Assembly: GCA_022736495.1 (NCBI GenBank) | Contig: DZCR01000022.1 | Coordinates: 1-28,976, forward strand | Origin: Desulfobacca acetoxidans | GTDB lineage: Bacteria; Desulfobacterota; Desulfobaccia; Desulfobaccales; 0-14-0-80-60-11 | Direction: 5' to 3' | DNA: 28,976 bases | Shown: piece after piece, positions 15,565 to 23,581 of the stretch | Position numbering within the stretch: the first letter of the stretch is position 1 | How the letters are laid out: each line of letters begins with the position of its first letter | Translations under genes and position numbers: made by a program | The notes under the pieces: generated by a model | Seen by the model: only the letters and a program-made list of their open reading frames with translations | Database searches by the model: none | Told to the model about the DNA's origin: nothing

Positions 15565-16635
15565 CTAGCGCGGCGAGTTGCCCCGCCCCAGGGGGCCGAG
15601 GTGATTTTCCTGCCGCAGACGCGCGATCACATCCTGACACTGGCGCATATCCATCAGGGCCTGGAGATCGGCATCCACCATGAGGCGCACCAATTCCTGG
15701 AAGCTGACCCGGGGCTGCCAATTCAAGATTCTTTTGGCCTTGCCGGCGTCGCCCCACAAGAAATCCACTTCCGTGGGCCGGAAGTACTTGGGGTCGATCG
15801 CGACATAGTTCTGCCAGTCCAGGTTAACGTGGGCGAAGGCTTCTGCCAAAAACTCCCGGACCGAATGGGTCTCGCCGGTGGCAATCACGAAGTCTTCCGG
15901 GGTCTCTTGCTGGAGCATGAGCCACATGGCTTCCACGAAGTCCGGGGCATAGCCCCAATCCCGCTTGGCATCCAGGTTGCCCAGGTAGAGTTTTTCCTGC
16001 AAGCCCAGCTTGATCCGGGCCACGGCCCGGGTGATCTTGCGGGTCACAAATGTCTCGCCCCGCCGTGGCGATTCATGGTTAAAGAGGATGCCATTCGTAG
16101 CAAACAGGCCGTAAGCTTCCCGGTAGTTGCGCACCATCCAGTAACCGTAGAGCTTGGCCGCGGCGTACGGGCTCCGGGGACGCAGGGGCGTCTCTTCGTT
16201 CTGGGGCGGCGGGGAGTCGCCAAACAGTTCGCTGGAAGAGGCCTGATAAAACCTGGTCTTGATGCCGCTGCGGCGAATGGCCTCCAGGAGCCGCGTGACC
16301 CCCAGGCCGGTGACATCTCCGGTGTATTCGGGCATGTCAAAGCTGACCCGCACGTGGCTCTGGGCGGCCAGGTGGTAGATCTCCTCCGGTTGCAGATTAT
16401 AGATCAAATGGCTGAGTTGGCCAGAATCGCTCAGATCCCCATAATGGAGAAAAAACCGGGCCCCCGTTTCATGGGGGTCCACATAGAGATGGTCAATGCG
16501 CCGGGTGTTGAAAGTACTGGACCGCCGCACCAGGCCGTGCACTTCATAACCCTTGGCCAAAAGCAACTCAGCCAGATAGCTGCCGTCCTGCCCGGTTATC
16601 CCCGTCACCAGGGCCTTTTTCCCCTGCCCCATCAT
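15565..16635 (-). CDS. gmd: GDP-mannose 4,6-dehydratase
   Basis: A 356-residue SDR enzyme that makes GDP-4-keto-6-deoxy-D-mannose from GDP-D-mannose. It shows the NADP loop [19 protein letters not shown] (residues about 8-26), [28 protein letters not shown], the active-site SSSELFG with its serine/threonine region, and Y-x-x-x-K in [32 protein letters not shown] and VREFLAEAF complete the family pattern. Length matches known enzymes. It lies between manC and fcl on the same strand, so mannose-1-phosphate activation and the two fucose steps are one pathway. The product could feed fucose, or another 6-deoxy sugar such as rhamnose, into surface polysaccharide. Confidence 0.97.
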   Translation of the reverse strand: MMGQGKKALVTGITGQDGSYLAELLLAKGYEVHGLVRRSSTFNTRRIDHLYVDPHETGARFFLHYGDLSDSGQLSHLIYNLQPEEIYHLAAQSHVRVSFDMPEYTGDVTGLGVTRLLEAIRRSGIKTRFYQASSSELFGDSPPPQNEETPLRPRSPYAAAKLYGYWMVRNYREAYGLFATNGILFNHESPRRGETFVTRKITRAVARIKLGLQEKLYLGNLDAKRDWGYAPDFVEAMWLMLQQETPEDFVIATGETHSVREFLAEAFAHVNLDWQNYVAIDPKYFRPTEVDFLWGDAGKAKRILNWQPRVSFQELVRLMVDADLQALMDMRQCQDVIARLRQENHLGPLGRGNSPR

Positions 16636-16740
16636 GACCCCCTTGCATTTCTTAATCTCATCTACTGATTACCTTCTCTTCCAGGCCATCGCCGCTCTCG
16701 CAAGTTCGCCTGGTAAAATATATTGCTTTATTTCCTCTTC

Positions 16741-18168
16741 TTAGACTTTCTCAGGGTGCCAGTAATCATCATCCAGACGCATGATATCGTCCTCTTCCAG
16801 GTAATCCCCCGTCTGCACCTCGATAATCTGCAAAGGCTCGATGGTGGGATTTTCCAGACGATGCGGGGTCTTCTGGGGGATGTAAACGCTTTGGTTACTG
16901 GACACCAGCCTGAGTTCCTGGCCGAGGGTAACCTGGGCCGTGCCGTCAACCACCACCCAGTGTTCCGCCCGGCGTTGATGGACCTGAAGACTGAGTTTTT
17001 TTCCCGCATCCACCACGATGCGTTTGACCTTAAAACCCGGGCCTTCGTCGGTGACCGTATAGCGGCCCCAGGGACGTTCCACCGTGGTGTGGTGCACCGA
17101 TTCCACCAGCTGTTGGCGGTGCAGCTCCGTCACCAGGTCTTTGACTTCTTGGGCCCGATCCCGGTGGCAAACCAGGGTGGCATCCGGGGTGTCCACCACG
17201 ATAGTGTTTGTTAAGCCGATGGTGGCCACCAGCCGGTTTTGCGCCCAAAAAACGCAATCCTGGCTATCCTGGTCCAGGACCCGGCCTTCCCTGACGTTGC
17301 CGCGCTCATCCCGGGGAAACAGTTCGTACAGCGCTTCCCAGGTCCCCACATCGTTCCAGCCCATCTCCACCGGCACCATCACCACATTCTCAGCCTTCTC
17401 CAAAATACCGTGATCAAAAGAGATGCTGGGGAGGCGCGGGTAGATATCGTCCAAGGAGGCCTGGTTCTCCGGATGCCGCAGTTGGTCCAGCTCGCGGTAC
17501 AGTTCCGGTAAATAGCGGGCGCAGGCCTCTAAGACGACATCTGGGCGAAACAGAAACATACCACTATTCCAGAAGTATCTCCCATCATCCAACAACTCCT
17601 GAGCCTGAGCCAGTGGGGGTTTTTCGATAAAGCGGTCGACCCGGTAGGCCCACCCCTGGTCATCTAACGGCGCCCCCTGCTTGATGTAACCGTAGCCCGT
17701 CTCTGGGCGGTTAGGCGGAATTCCAAACGTCACCAGGTAGCCGGCCTGAGCCCAGCCGGCGGCGAGATCCAGAGCCCGGAGCAGGCTGGCCTGGTCCCGG
17801 ATGAAATGATCGGCCGGGAACACCGCCATAACCCCCTCCCCAGCCTCCTCCACCAGGGAAATTGCGGCCAGCGCCACCGCGGCAGCAGTATTGCGGCCCT
17901 GGGGTTCAATCCAAATCCGCACCTCATCCCAGCCTTTACGATGCAATTCCTGATGAATGAGCCCGGCCTGGGAAGCATTGGTCACCACCGCCAGCCGCGA
18001 AGGAGGAATCCGGGGGAGCAAGCGCTCGACGGTGGATTGCAGCATGGATTCCGAGCCCAGCAGACGTAATACCTGCTTGGGGTACTGCGACCGGCTCAAA
18101 GGCCAAAAGCGCGTCCCCCAGCCTCCGGCCAGGATCACGCCGTATATGGGGATACTTGAGGCATCCAT
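16741..18168 (-). CDS. manC: Mannose-1-phosphate guanylyltransferase / mannose-6-phosphate isomerase
   Basis: A 475-residue bifunctional enzyme of the ManC/CpsB/XanB/AlgA type. The N-terminal nucleotidyltransferase (about residues 9-300) has VILAGGWGTRFWPLSR and YPKQVL; the usual second glycine-arginine pair is replaced by G-W-G. AVFPADHFI, FGIPPNRPETGYGYI and EKPPLAQAQ follow. The C-terminal type II isomerase cupin (about residues 355-470) has ERPWGRYTV, VHQRRAEHWVVVDGTA and IPQKTPHRLENP. The ATG at 18168 is supported by GAGGAA six bases upstream. About 105 bases separate it from gmd, with no obvious terminator. It supplies GDP-mannose for gmd and fcl. The open frame continues 15 codons further up, but without a ribosome site. 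Confidence 0.95.
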   Translation of the reverse strand: MDASSIPIYGVILAGGWGTRFWPLSRSQYPKQVLRLLGSESMLQSTVERLLPRIPPSRLAVVTNASQAGLIHQELHRKGWDEVRIWIEPQGRNTAAAVALAAISLVEEAGEGVMAVFPADHFIRDQASLLRALDLAAGWAQAGYLVTFGIPPNRPETGYGYIKQGAPLDDQGWAYRVDRFIEKPPLAQAQELLDDGRYFWNSGMFLFRPDVVLEACARYLPELYRELDQLRHPENQASLDDIYPRLPSISFDHGILEKAENVVMVPVEMGWNDVGTWEALYELFPRDERGNVREGRVLDQDSQDCVFWAQNRLVATIGLTNTIVVDTPDATLVCHRDRAQEVKDLVTELHRQQLVESVHHTTVERPWGRYTVTDEGPGFKVKRIVVDAGKKLSLQVHQRRAEHWVVVDGTAQVTLGQELRLVSSNQSVYIPQKTPHRLENPTIEPLQIIEVQTGDYLEEDDIMRLDDDYWHPEKV

Positions 18169-18311
18169 AGTGACTTCCTCTCCTATAAATCGTATCAATT
18201 TACCATACCCCATCGATGCCGTTTGAAAAACCCTTGATTTTGGCGATCAGGGAGCAGTGCACGAGGAGAAGACGATAAACTCCCGTACCTTTGGGCCAAC
18301 CGACTGGTGCC

Positions 18312-18350
18312 GCCCAGGCTCTTACCTTCTTGCATATCCAAAGCCTGGGC
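18312..18350. repeat. Nine-base inverted repeat
   Basis: GCCCAGGCT (18312-18320) and AGCCTGGGC (18342-18350) are exact inverted copies around a 21-base loop, placed between the end of the TPR gene and the start of manC. No T tract follows on the minus strand, so it is not a convincing terminator. Nothing else is seen in bases 18169-18426. Confidence 0.45.
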
Positions 18351-18426
18351 AGCGCTCAGAATGACCTTACTTCCACCCGGAAGTTTTGACAGAGTTGGTA
18401 ATTAACTATAAGCTATTTTAATTCAA

Positions 18427-20847
18427 TTATTTACCCTTTGGGGACAGGCTATCCAGCAACTTTTGAGCGTCCACCCGCTGCGGGAAATTGCCTTTGCTGT
18501 CCAGGGCCTTTCCCAGGTTTTCCCGAGCCGCGGCCACCTCTCCCAGCTTAGCTTCACACCAGCCCAAATGGTACAAAATGGTGGGTTGGGTGGGTGAATG
18601 TTCCAAAGCCTTTTCCAAATTGGTCTTGGCCTCCACATAATTCCCCTGTTTGCACAGAACCCACCCTAACGTGTCCAGGAAACTGGGTTCTTCGGGATAG
18701 TCCTCCAGGGTTTGAGTTATCAGTTTTTGGGCCCGGGCCAGGTTTTCCGGCGTAGGTTCGTATTCGGCGATCAAATAGGCCTGATTGTTTCGGGCCAGAG
18801 GGGTAAACAGGTTGCGGGCCAACAGACTATTATAAAGGTTGATCGCCTTATCATACTTATGCTCCCGCTCATAGACCGTTGCCAACACCAGGGCAAAGAG
18901 TGGGGAAGCTTTGGGATCGGCCACCTTCTCTTCCAGCTGCTGCATGGCCTTCTCCCGGTCTGGCATCTGTTGATACGCCAGGGCGAGCAATTGTAGGGTG
19001 GCCGTTTGCCGGGGATTCAAGGCTATCGCGGCTTCCAGTGGCGCGATGGCAGCTTGGGGCTGCTTCTGGATGATCAGCAGTTCCCCCAACATTTGCTGCA
19101 GTTGCGGATTTTTGGGGCTGCGCGCCAGGGTTTGACGTACTGCCGCCAAGGCCTTATCCGGCTGTTTTTGGTCTTGATAGATGCTCACCGTAAGCTGCAA
19201 GGCCGGCAAAAAATCCGGGTTCACCTGTAAGGCCTGGGCAGCTTCCTTCAGGGCGTCAGCCATCTTTTTGGTCTTGGCATCCAGAATTGCCTGCTGAAAA
19301 TAGCCTTGCGGGTTCTTGGGTTCCAGATTGATGATTTTCTGAAAGGTGGCCCGTGCCTGGGCATAATCACCTTTGAGGACATAGACATTCCCCAGGGCTA
19401 CGAGATTAGGAATATCTTTGTCATTGGCCCGCAGATAACCCTGGATAGTATTGATGGCCCCTTCATAATCCTTGTCCTGGAGATACATGCCGTAAAGGAA
19501 TTTCCGGGCTTCCGAATAATCGGGTTTGATTTGCAATGCTTTTTTGGCATTTTCCTTGGCCTGTTCATTTTCCTTATTCACCAGGTTAGCCTGGGCCAGA
19601 AGCAGCCAGGTCCGAGCGTCTTGGGGCCGATCCTGGGCCAAGAGACGGAAACTGTTCACTGCGGTCAGGCCGTCTTTTTTATTTAGGGCTATGATTCCCC
19701 GGATTTCCAAGGCGCCCATATCCTTGGGGTGATCCTTCAGGACTTCATTTGCCAGCTTTTCGGCCTCATCCACCCTGCCCTGAGAGAGCTTAAGCCGAGC
19801 CAGTCCATCTTTGGCTTGTACCCCTTTTGGTCCGGTGGGGTCCTGTTTGATGATTTCCTGCAGGACCTGCTCGGCCTCTCCAGGTCTCCGTAGGTTAAGA
19901 TAAAATTCGGCCAGGGCAAAACGCGCCGCATAATTATCCGGATGCCCCTTGATGAAATTCTTAAGGGTGTTATCCGCCTCCTGGCGCCGCCCTTGGCTGA
20001 GCAAGAAGCGGGCCAGCATGATAACCGGTTTGTCGTTCTCCGGTTCCAGGGTGATGGTCTTGCGGATCGCCTCCTCAGCTTTATCTTTTTGACCAGCCGC
20101 GCTATAGTGACGCACTAATTGATTATAAAGGTAGATATTCTTGGGTTCCTGAGCGATGGCCTTGAGCAAAAACGACTCGCCTACGGCAAAATTCTTTTCC
20201 TTATCAGCCAGACTGGCTCTGGCTACATAGAGGGCCACCGCCTTTGGATTGGCTTGTATGCCCTGCTCCAAGAGCGCGGCGGCGTCGTCCGGTTTCTTCT
20301 CCTGCATGAAGATGGCGGACCCCATCATATAGGCAGGGACCTTGGCGGGGTCCAGCCGTCGCACTTCTGTCAAGGTCTCCAAGGCTTTTTGTGGTTGTCC
20401 TTGCGTTGCGGCCAAGGAAGCGGACAAGAGCAAGGCCTCGATATTTTGGGGTTCCTGCTTCAAGGCGATCTCCGCCTTTTGCTGGGCCTTGTCCGGTTGC
20501 TTGGCCACCATGAAAATTTCCCCCAAAAGGACTTGGGCCTCTGTCAGGTTGGGGTCCAGTTCCACCGCTTGATTCAAGGCCCCAAAAGCTCCCCGGGGAT
20601 TTTTCAATTTGAGTTCCGTTTTACCTAACCACAAGAAGCCTGCCGCAAACTTGGGGTCGATTTGCAAGGCGTTCTGAAACTCCAGCCGGGCCCTGACATA
20701 GTCTTCCTTGGCATATAATTCTTTCCCGGAAGCTAAGAAGTTATTCCGTTTATCCTCCATGCTGCTGCAGGCGCAGAGCGACAAGACCACCAGGAGGGCC
20801 GCTATCCAGACCATCGCATTCCACAGGGAATATTGTTTTTTCATCAT
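18427..20847 (-). CDS. Large TPR-repeat lipoprotein, exopolysaccharide-system type
   Basis: An 806-residue protein made almost wholly of tetratricopeptide repeats, about 18-20 units by eye, such as YVRARLEFQNALQIDPKF and YAQARATFQKIINLEPKN. The N-terminus has a short basic start, a hydrophobic stretch (VWIAALLVVLSL) and a lipobox LCAC, so Cys27 is the probable lipidated residue and the protein is likely anchored in the outer or inner membrane facing the periplasm. The repeat content, lipoprotein signal and length resemble the PrsT protein of PEP-CTERM/exopolysaccharide loci, but no exosortase is in view, so this is only a resemblance. It may scaffold polysaccharide or envelope complexes. It sits upstream of manC-gmd-fcl and downstream of a lytic transglycosylase, all on one strand. 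Confidence 0.85.
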   Translation of the reverse strand: MMKKQYSLWNAMVWIAALLVVLSLCACSSMEDKRNNFLASGKELYAKEDYVRARLEFQNALQIDPKFAAGFLWLGKTELKLKNPRGAFGALNQAVELDPNLTEAQVLLGEIFMVAKQPDKAQQKAEIALKQEPQNIEALLLSASLAATQGQPQKALETLTEVRRLDPAKVPAYMMGSAIFMQEKKPDDAAALLEQGIQANPKAVALYVARASLADKEKNFAVGESFLLKAIAQEPKNIYLYNQLVRHYSAAGQKDKAEEAIRKTITLEPENDKPVIMLARFLLSQGRRQEADNTLKNFIKGHPDNYAARFALAEFYLNLRRPGEAEQVLQEIIKQDPTGPKGVQAKDGLARLKLSQGRVDEAEKLANEVLKDHPKDMGALEIRGIIALNKKDGLTAVNSFRLLAQDRPQDARTWLLLAQANLVNKENEQAKENAKKALQIKPDYSEARKFLYGMYLQDKDYEGAINTIQGYLRANDKDIPNLVALGNVYVLKGDYAQARATFQKIINLEPKNPQGYFQQAILDAKTKKMADALKEAAQALQVNPDFLPALQLTVSIYQDQKQPDKALAAVRQTLARSPKNPQLQQMLGELLIIQKQPQAAIAPLEAAIALNPRQTATLQLLALAYQQMPDREKAMQQLEEKVADPKASPLFALVLATVYEREHKYDKAINLYNSLLARNLFTPLARNNQAYLIAEYEPTPENLARAQKLITQTLEDYPEEPSFLDTLGWVLCKQGNYVEAKTNLEKALEHSPTQPTILYHLGWCEAKLGEVAAARENLGKALDSKGNFPQRVDAQKLLDSLSPKGK

Positions 20848-20935
20848 AATTCATAAGACCTTTAATGTTTTATTTTTCCTGAGCCCAACTAATTATGCAA
20901 AGTCAGAGCTGCACTCTCTCAGCGGACTCCCCGCC

Positions 20936-21790
20936 TCAGAAAGGACGCAGGGCCACTTTCCAGTGGGGAGAGCCAAGCTTACTTTGGGGTGTCACAATTT
21001 TCCAATTGGGTAAGGGAATTCTCCAGGGTAATCCCCTGAGTCGGACGGGGACGGGAAGATCATCATTAATATAATTTACGCGGCAGAGCTGCAAGTCGGC
21101 ACGAATCGGCTCCCCGGCATAGGCCTGCAGGATGCTCGCGACATAATTCCGCGTCTCGGCGAACGGCGGGCACCCCTGGTATTTAACCACATTGGCGGGG
21201 CCGGCATTGTATGCGGCCAGAGCCAGAGGGACATTCTGATTAAATTGACTGAGGCACTGTTCCAAATACTTAACGCCACCGGCAATATTTTGGTCCACAT
21301 CAAACGGGTTCGATACTCCCATCAGGGCGGCGGTCCCCGGCATAAGTTGCATGAGCCCCATGGCCCCTTTCGGGGATACAGCCCCGGGATTAAAGCCGGA
21401 TTCCTGGCGGATGACGGCCCAGATCAGATGCTCATCCACGCCATACTCCTGGGCATATTTCTTGATCACCTCTTCCAGGTTTTTTTGTTTGATGAGACTA
21501 GCAACCTGGACTGGCGCCCGGAAAGACGTTCCACCACCCTTCTTGGCCGCTGGAAACCACGTCTCTCCTGGGCGGTTAAACTCAGCACCTGCCTGGGCCG
21601 GTTCCGCCTCGGGCAATGGGCCGGCGGTTTCACCCCCAGGCGCCACCATAGGGGGCACCGCGATTGGCTTGACCGGTCCAGAGCGGTCGCCGTCCAATCC
21701 CCGGATAGGCTCTCCCAAGGGACCAGAAATGAGAACCACGCCAAACCACGTTATGAGGAATATCAATGCGATCTGCACGCCACGCATCAT
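20936..21790 (-). CDS. Membrane-anchored lytic transglycosylase (SLT domain)
   Basis: A 284-residue protein that cleaves peptidoglycan between MurNAc and GlcNAc with formation of a 1,6-anhydro end. It has an N-terminal hydrophobic segment (about residues 6-23, a signal anchor or signal peptide) and a low-complexity Pro/Ala linker to about residue 95. The SLT domain (about residues 105-240) carries the catalytic E130 in AVIRQESGFNPGAVSP, followed by GAMGLMQLMPGTA and ALAAYNAGPANV. All are diagnostic. The start MMRGVQ follows only a weak ribosome site. It is 88 bases upstream of the TPR gene and may be cotranscribed with it. It may also use the AT-rich upstream region as promoter. Confidence 0.93.
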   Translation of the reverse strand: MMRGVQIALIFLITWFGVVLISGPLGEPIRGLDGDRSGPVKPIAVPPMVAPGGETAGPLPEAEPAQAGAEFNRPGETWFPAAKKGGGTSFRAPVQVASLIKQKNLEEVIKKYAQEYGVDEHLIWAVIRQESGFNPGAVSPKGAMGLMQLMPGTAALMGVSNPFDVDQNIAGGVKYLEQCLSQFNQNVPLALAAYNAGPANVVKYQGCPPFAETRNYVASILQAYAGEPIRADLQLCRVNYINDDLPVPVRLRGLPWRIPLPNWKIVTPQSKLGSPHWKVALRPF

Positions 21791-22244
21791 TATTGATCCA
21801 ACTGCACGGTATTTTATCTTAAAGAATATATAATACAGCTTTTATCACCCGTCTACTCGCTGAATGATTTTTTAAATTTTAACCGCAGGCCCTCCGGTGT
21901 TCGAGATCCCTGAGAACGAATTCGCCTGGCCCTCTCCTGTTTTTCGGTCATTCAATGCAATTTTCAGGCCTTGTTGTCCCAGAGCCATTCAAAGAATCTG
22001 CCGCCTCTCCTTTACCAATGAATCTCAACAAACCCTAAATGATTAAAAATTTTTATAATGTTTCATGAACAAGCTATTCGAAACCATAAAAGTGAAGATT
22101 CTGGAACATGCCAGCCGCAATCCCCCGTGGAAATGGATTTCCCTTGGAAGAAAGCCGCCGAGGAAGTTCTAGCGCAGCATTAATCGATCGGTAATCAGTC
22201 AACATATATCGGGGGGGCAACCGATTCTGAAGCGCCTCACCTTA

Positions 22245-22264
22245 ATGATAAAATGGCTTATCAT
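22245..22264. repeat. ATGATAA hairpin
   Basis: ATGATAA (22245-22251) and TTATCAT (22258-22264) form an exact 7-base stem around AATGGC. It lies in the empty AT-rich region, with no gene directly downstream on either strand. Confidence 0.4.
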
Positions 22265-22527
22265 CATTCGCCTTGCCGGCCTAAGAAAGCTCAAATGAAA
22301 TTGCTTAGATGACTGCTTATATGTTTTATATTTTATATTTTATGATAAATTTTTTACTAGTATAATCAAAAATTTAGTACTTTTCTCTCCCCTGTCGGCA
22401 GGATTTCATTTCGCTTTAAATATTAAAAGTTGGTGAACCTAGTGAATTCCTGTCCGGAAAAATCAGCGACGTCGGGAAAGAAGAAACAACTAAAATTGAA
22501 GCCTTCTTCAGCGAGCTTCTTTTTCAT

Positions 22528-22543
22528 TAGGTTCGTGAACCTA
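22528..22543. promoter_or_regulatory. Perfect palindrome TAGGTTCGTGAACCTA
   Basis: The arms TAGGTTC and GAACCTA are exact complements around GT, which suits a dimeric DNA-binding protein. Half of it, GTGAACCTA, recurs about 100 bases upstream at 22433-22441 in the same orientation. The function is unknown; an operator is one possibility, a decayed mobile-element end another. Confidence 0.35.
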
Positions 22544-22675
22544 TCATCATGATCTTTATTTTCTTGCTGCGAGTGAATTAAGCAAAACCCATCAGGGTCC
22601 ATAGGCCAGCGAGGTTTCCCATATTAATCCAAGAATATTTTTCGTTAATTCTACAGGTGGGAACAATTCCAGGCA

Positions 22676-23056
22676 TCACCGTTCCAAAATCACCACCGCT
22701 AGGGCGCGGCGGTCTTCGTCGGTGAGGGACAGGTGCATATTCTCAATGCCGGCGGTAGCGCAAAGCTCTGCGGCCCGGCCGCTGACGAAAATTTCGGGCT
22801 TGCCCAGGGGGTTGGGGATTACCTCCACTTCCCGCCAGCGGATGCCGCCTTTGCGCAGGCCTACGCCTAACGCCTTGGAAAAAGCCTCCTTGGCTGCGAA
22901 ACGCATGGCGATGCCCGCCGCGACCCAGGCCTTGCCCCTGCAATAGGCGATTTCGCGTTCGGTAAAGACGCGTTCGAGAAACCGGTCGCCGTAGCGCTCC
23001 AAGACCCGCTCGATCCGCTCCACTTTCACCAGGTCAACGCCGATACCATAAATCAT
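22676..23056 (-). CDS. acpS: Holo-[acyl-carrier-protein] synthase
   Basis: AcpS moves the 4'-phosphopantetheine arm of CoA onto a serine of acyl carrier protein, an essential step for fatty acid synthesis in the cytoplasm. The 126-residue length is typical. MIYGIGVDLVKVERIE carries the first magnesium ligand, D8. RFAAKEAFSKALGVG carries the second, E57, in the signature F-A-x-K-E-A. HLSLTDEDRRALAVVILE closes the fold (the family usually has H-x-S-x-(S/T)-x-(D/E)). The ATG at 23056 has no strong ribosome site. It lies 139 bases downstream of the RCKP zinc-ribbon gene on the same strand. Confidence 0.96.
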   Translation of the reverse strand: MIYGIGVDLVKVERIERVLERYGDRFLERVFTEREIAYCRGKAWVAAGIAMRFAAKEAFSKALGVGLRKGGIRWREVEVIPNPLGKPEIFVSGRAAELCATAGIENMHLSLTDEDRRALAVVILER

Positions 23057-23115
23057 GAGAAGCCATTATGCGTTTTTCGTTCTTGGTTTCAATTTCTTAA
23101 CCGCCGCGGCTTTTT

Positions 23116-23138
23116 CCCTCCCCCTTGACGGGGAAGGG
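23116..23138. repeat. C-rich / G-rich palindrome
   Basis: CCCTCCCC and GGGGAAGGG face each other around a short CTTGAC loop and are followed by a run rich in GGGTGGGGG. This type of G-rich inverted element also appears near 7905-7930 and 13731-13783. No T tract follows on the minus strand, so it is read as a dispersed repeat between the RCKP gene and acpS. Confidence 0.45.
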
Positions 23139-23195
23139 TCAGGGTGGGGGTGGCCTCCTCGCTTATATTGCCGTATACCCCCCACCCCCCTGGAA

Positions 23196-23333
23196 TTACT
23201 TCTTCCCCTTCTTAAGCGGGGCTGGGGCCTCTTCTTTGCACATGCTGCCCGCTTCGCTGCAGGACGGGCACTTCTTGGGTTTGCAGCGGGTTTCCACTTT
23301 TTCGCCACATTTCTCGCAGGTAAAAACAGCCAT
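23196..23333 (-). CDS. RCKP-type rubredoxin-like zinc-ribbon protein
   Basis: A 45-residue protein beginning MAVFTCEKCGEKVETRCKPK and continuing KCPSCSEAG. Two C-x2-C knuckles (C6/C9 and C22/C25) would bind one zinc or iron ion, and the R-C-K-P string at residues 16-19 is the name-giving motif of this family, found mostly in anaerobes. Two more cysteines occur at C17 and C32. The basic tail ends PLKKGKK. The ATG at 23333 has a strong GGAGG seven bases upstream, and the frame ends in TAA at 23196. The family is related to the rubredoxin/rubrerythrin metal site, but no activity is established. It is a single-gene unit between the lon terminator and acpS. Confidence 0.87.
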   Translation of the reverse strand: MAVFTCEKCGEKVETRCKPKKCPSCSEAGSMCKEEAPAPLKKGKK

Positions 23334-23490
23334 GGATAAACCTCCGGATGGTATGAGCCAACGTTATCAAAACCCGGCGGGAAAAACGCGGCGGCCCTTT
23401 CCGCCGATCACGCTTCAGGTGGCCACCTAATAATGAAAAATACCTTGATTCCACAAGATATGATTGAGGGCACGGCCCGCCGCGCCCCTT

Positions 23491-23519
23491 GCAAGAAAAA
23501 CCAAGGGAAGAGGCCTTGG
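23491..23519 (-). terminator. Intrinsic terminator of hsp20-lon
   Basis: Read on the minus strand, CCAAGG and CCTTGG form a 6-base stem with a 7-base loop, followed at once by TTTTTCTT. It lies about 65 bases after the lon stop codon and is well placed to end the hsp20-lon message before the RCKP gene. Confidence 0.65.
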
Positions 23520-23540
23520 GAGGTGCGGGTGCTAAATGCC

Positions 23541-23560
23541 TGGCCCCTGGCCCCTGGCCC
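23541..23560. repeat. Three tandem TGGCCCC units
   Basis: TGGCCCC is repeated twice exactly and a third time with its last base changed, between the lon stop codon and its terminator. It is short and probably arose by slippage. Confidence 0.6.
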
Positions 23561-23581
23561 TCTTCCCCAACCATCTGTCCT

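Larger units (their letters stand above)
21791..22675. other. AT-rich region without a convincing gene
   Basis: This 885-base stretch is visibly poorer in G and C than its neighbours and separates the transglycosylase gene from acpS. It contains a TTTTATA tandem tract (about 22323-22343), the hairpin ATGATAA...TTATCAT at 22245-22264, and a perfect palindrome at 22528-22543. Two short open frames (22058-22183 and 22065-22172) overlap each other and have no ribosome sites. A peptide-like frame near 22420-22530 has no start codon. It may be the remains of decayed genes or a foreign insertion, and it must also hold the promoter for the minus-strand transglycosylase gene, near its left edge. Confidence 0.5.

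Noticed and set aside
18312..18350. Terminator between the TPR gene and manC
   Set aside because: The stem is perfect, but the loop is long and no T tract follows on the minus strand, so it is listed only as a repeat.
22420..22530. Peptide-like frame ending ...KIEAFFSELLFH in the AT-rich region
   Set aside because: It looks protein-like but has no start codon, and an in-frame stop lies just upstream. At most it is a decayed gene end.
23055..23339. 94-codon plus-strand frame opposite acpS and the RCKP gene
   Set aside because: It contains the translated G-rich repeat (PLDGEGSGWGW) and covers the real RCKP gene on the opposite strand.
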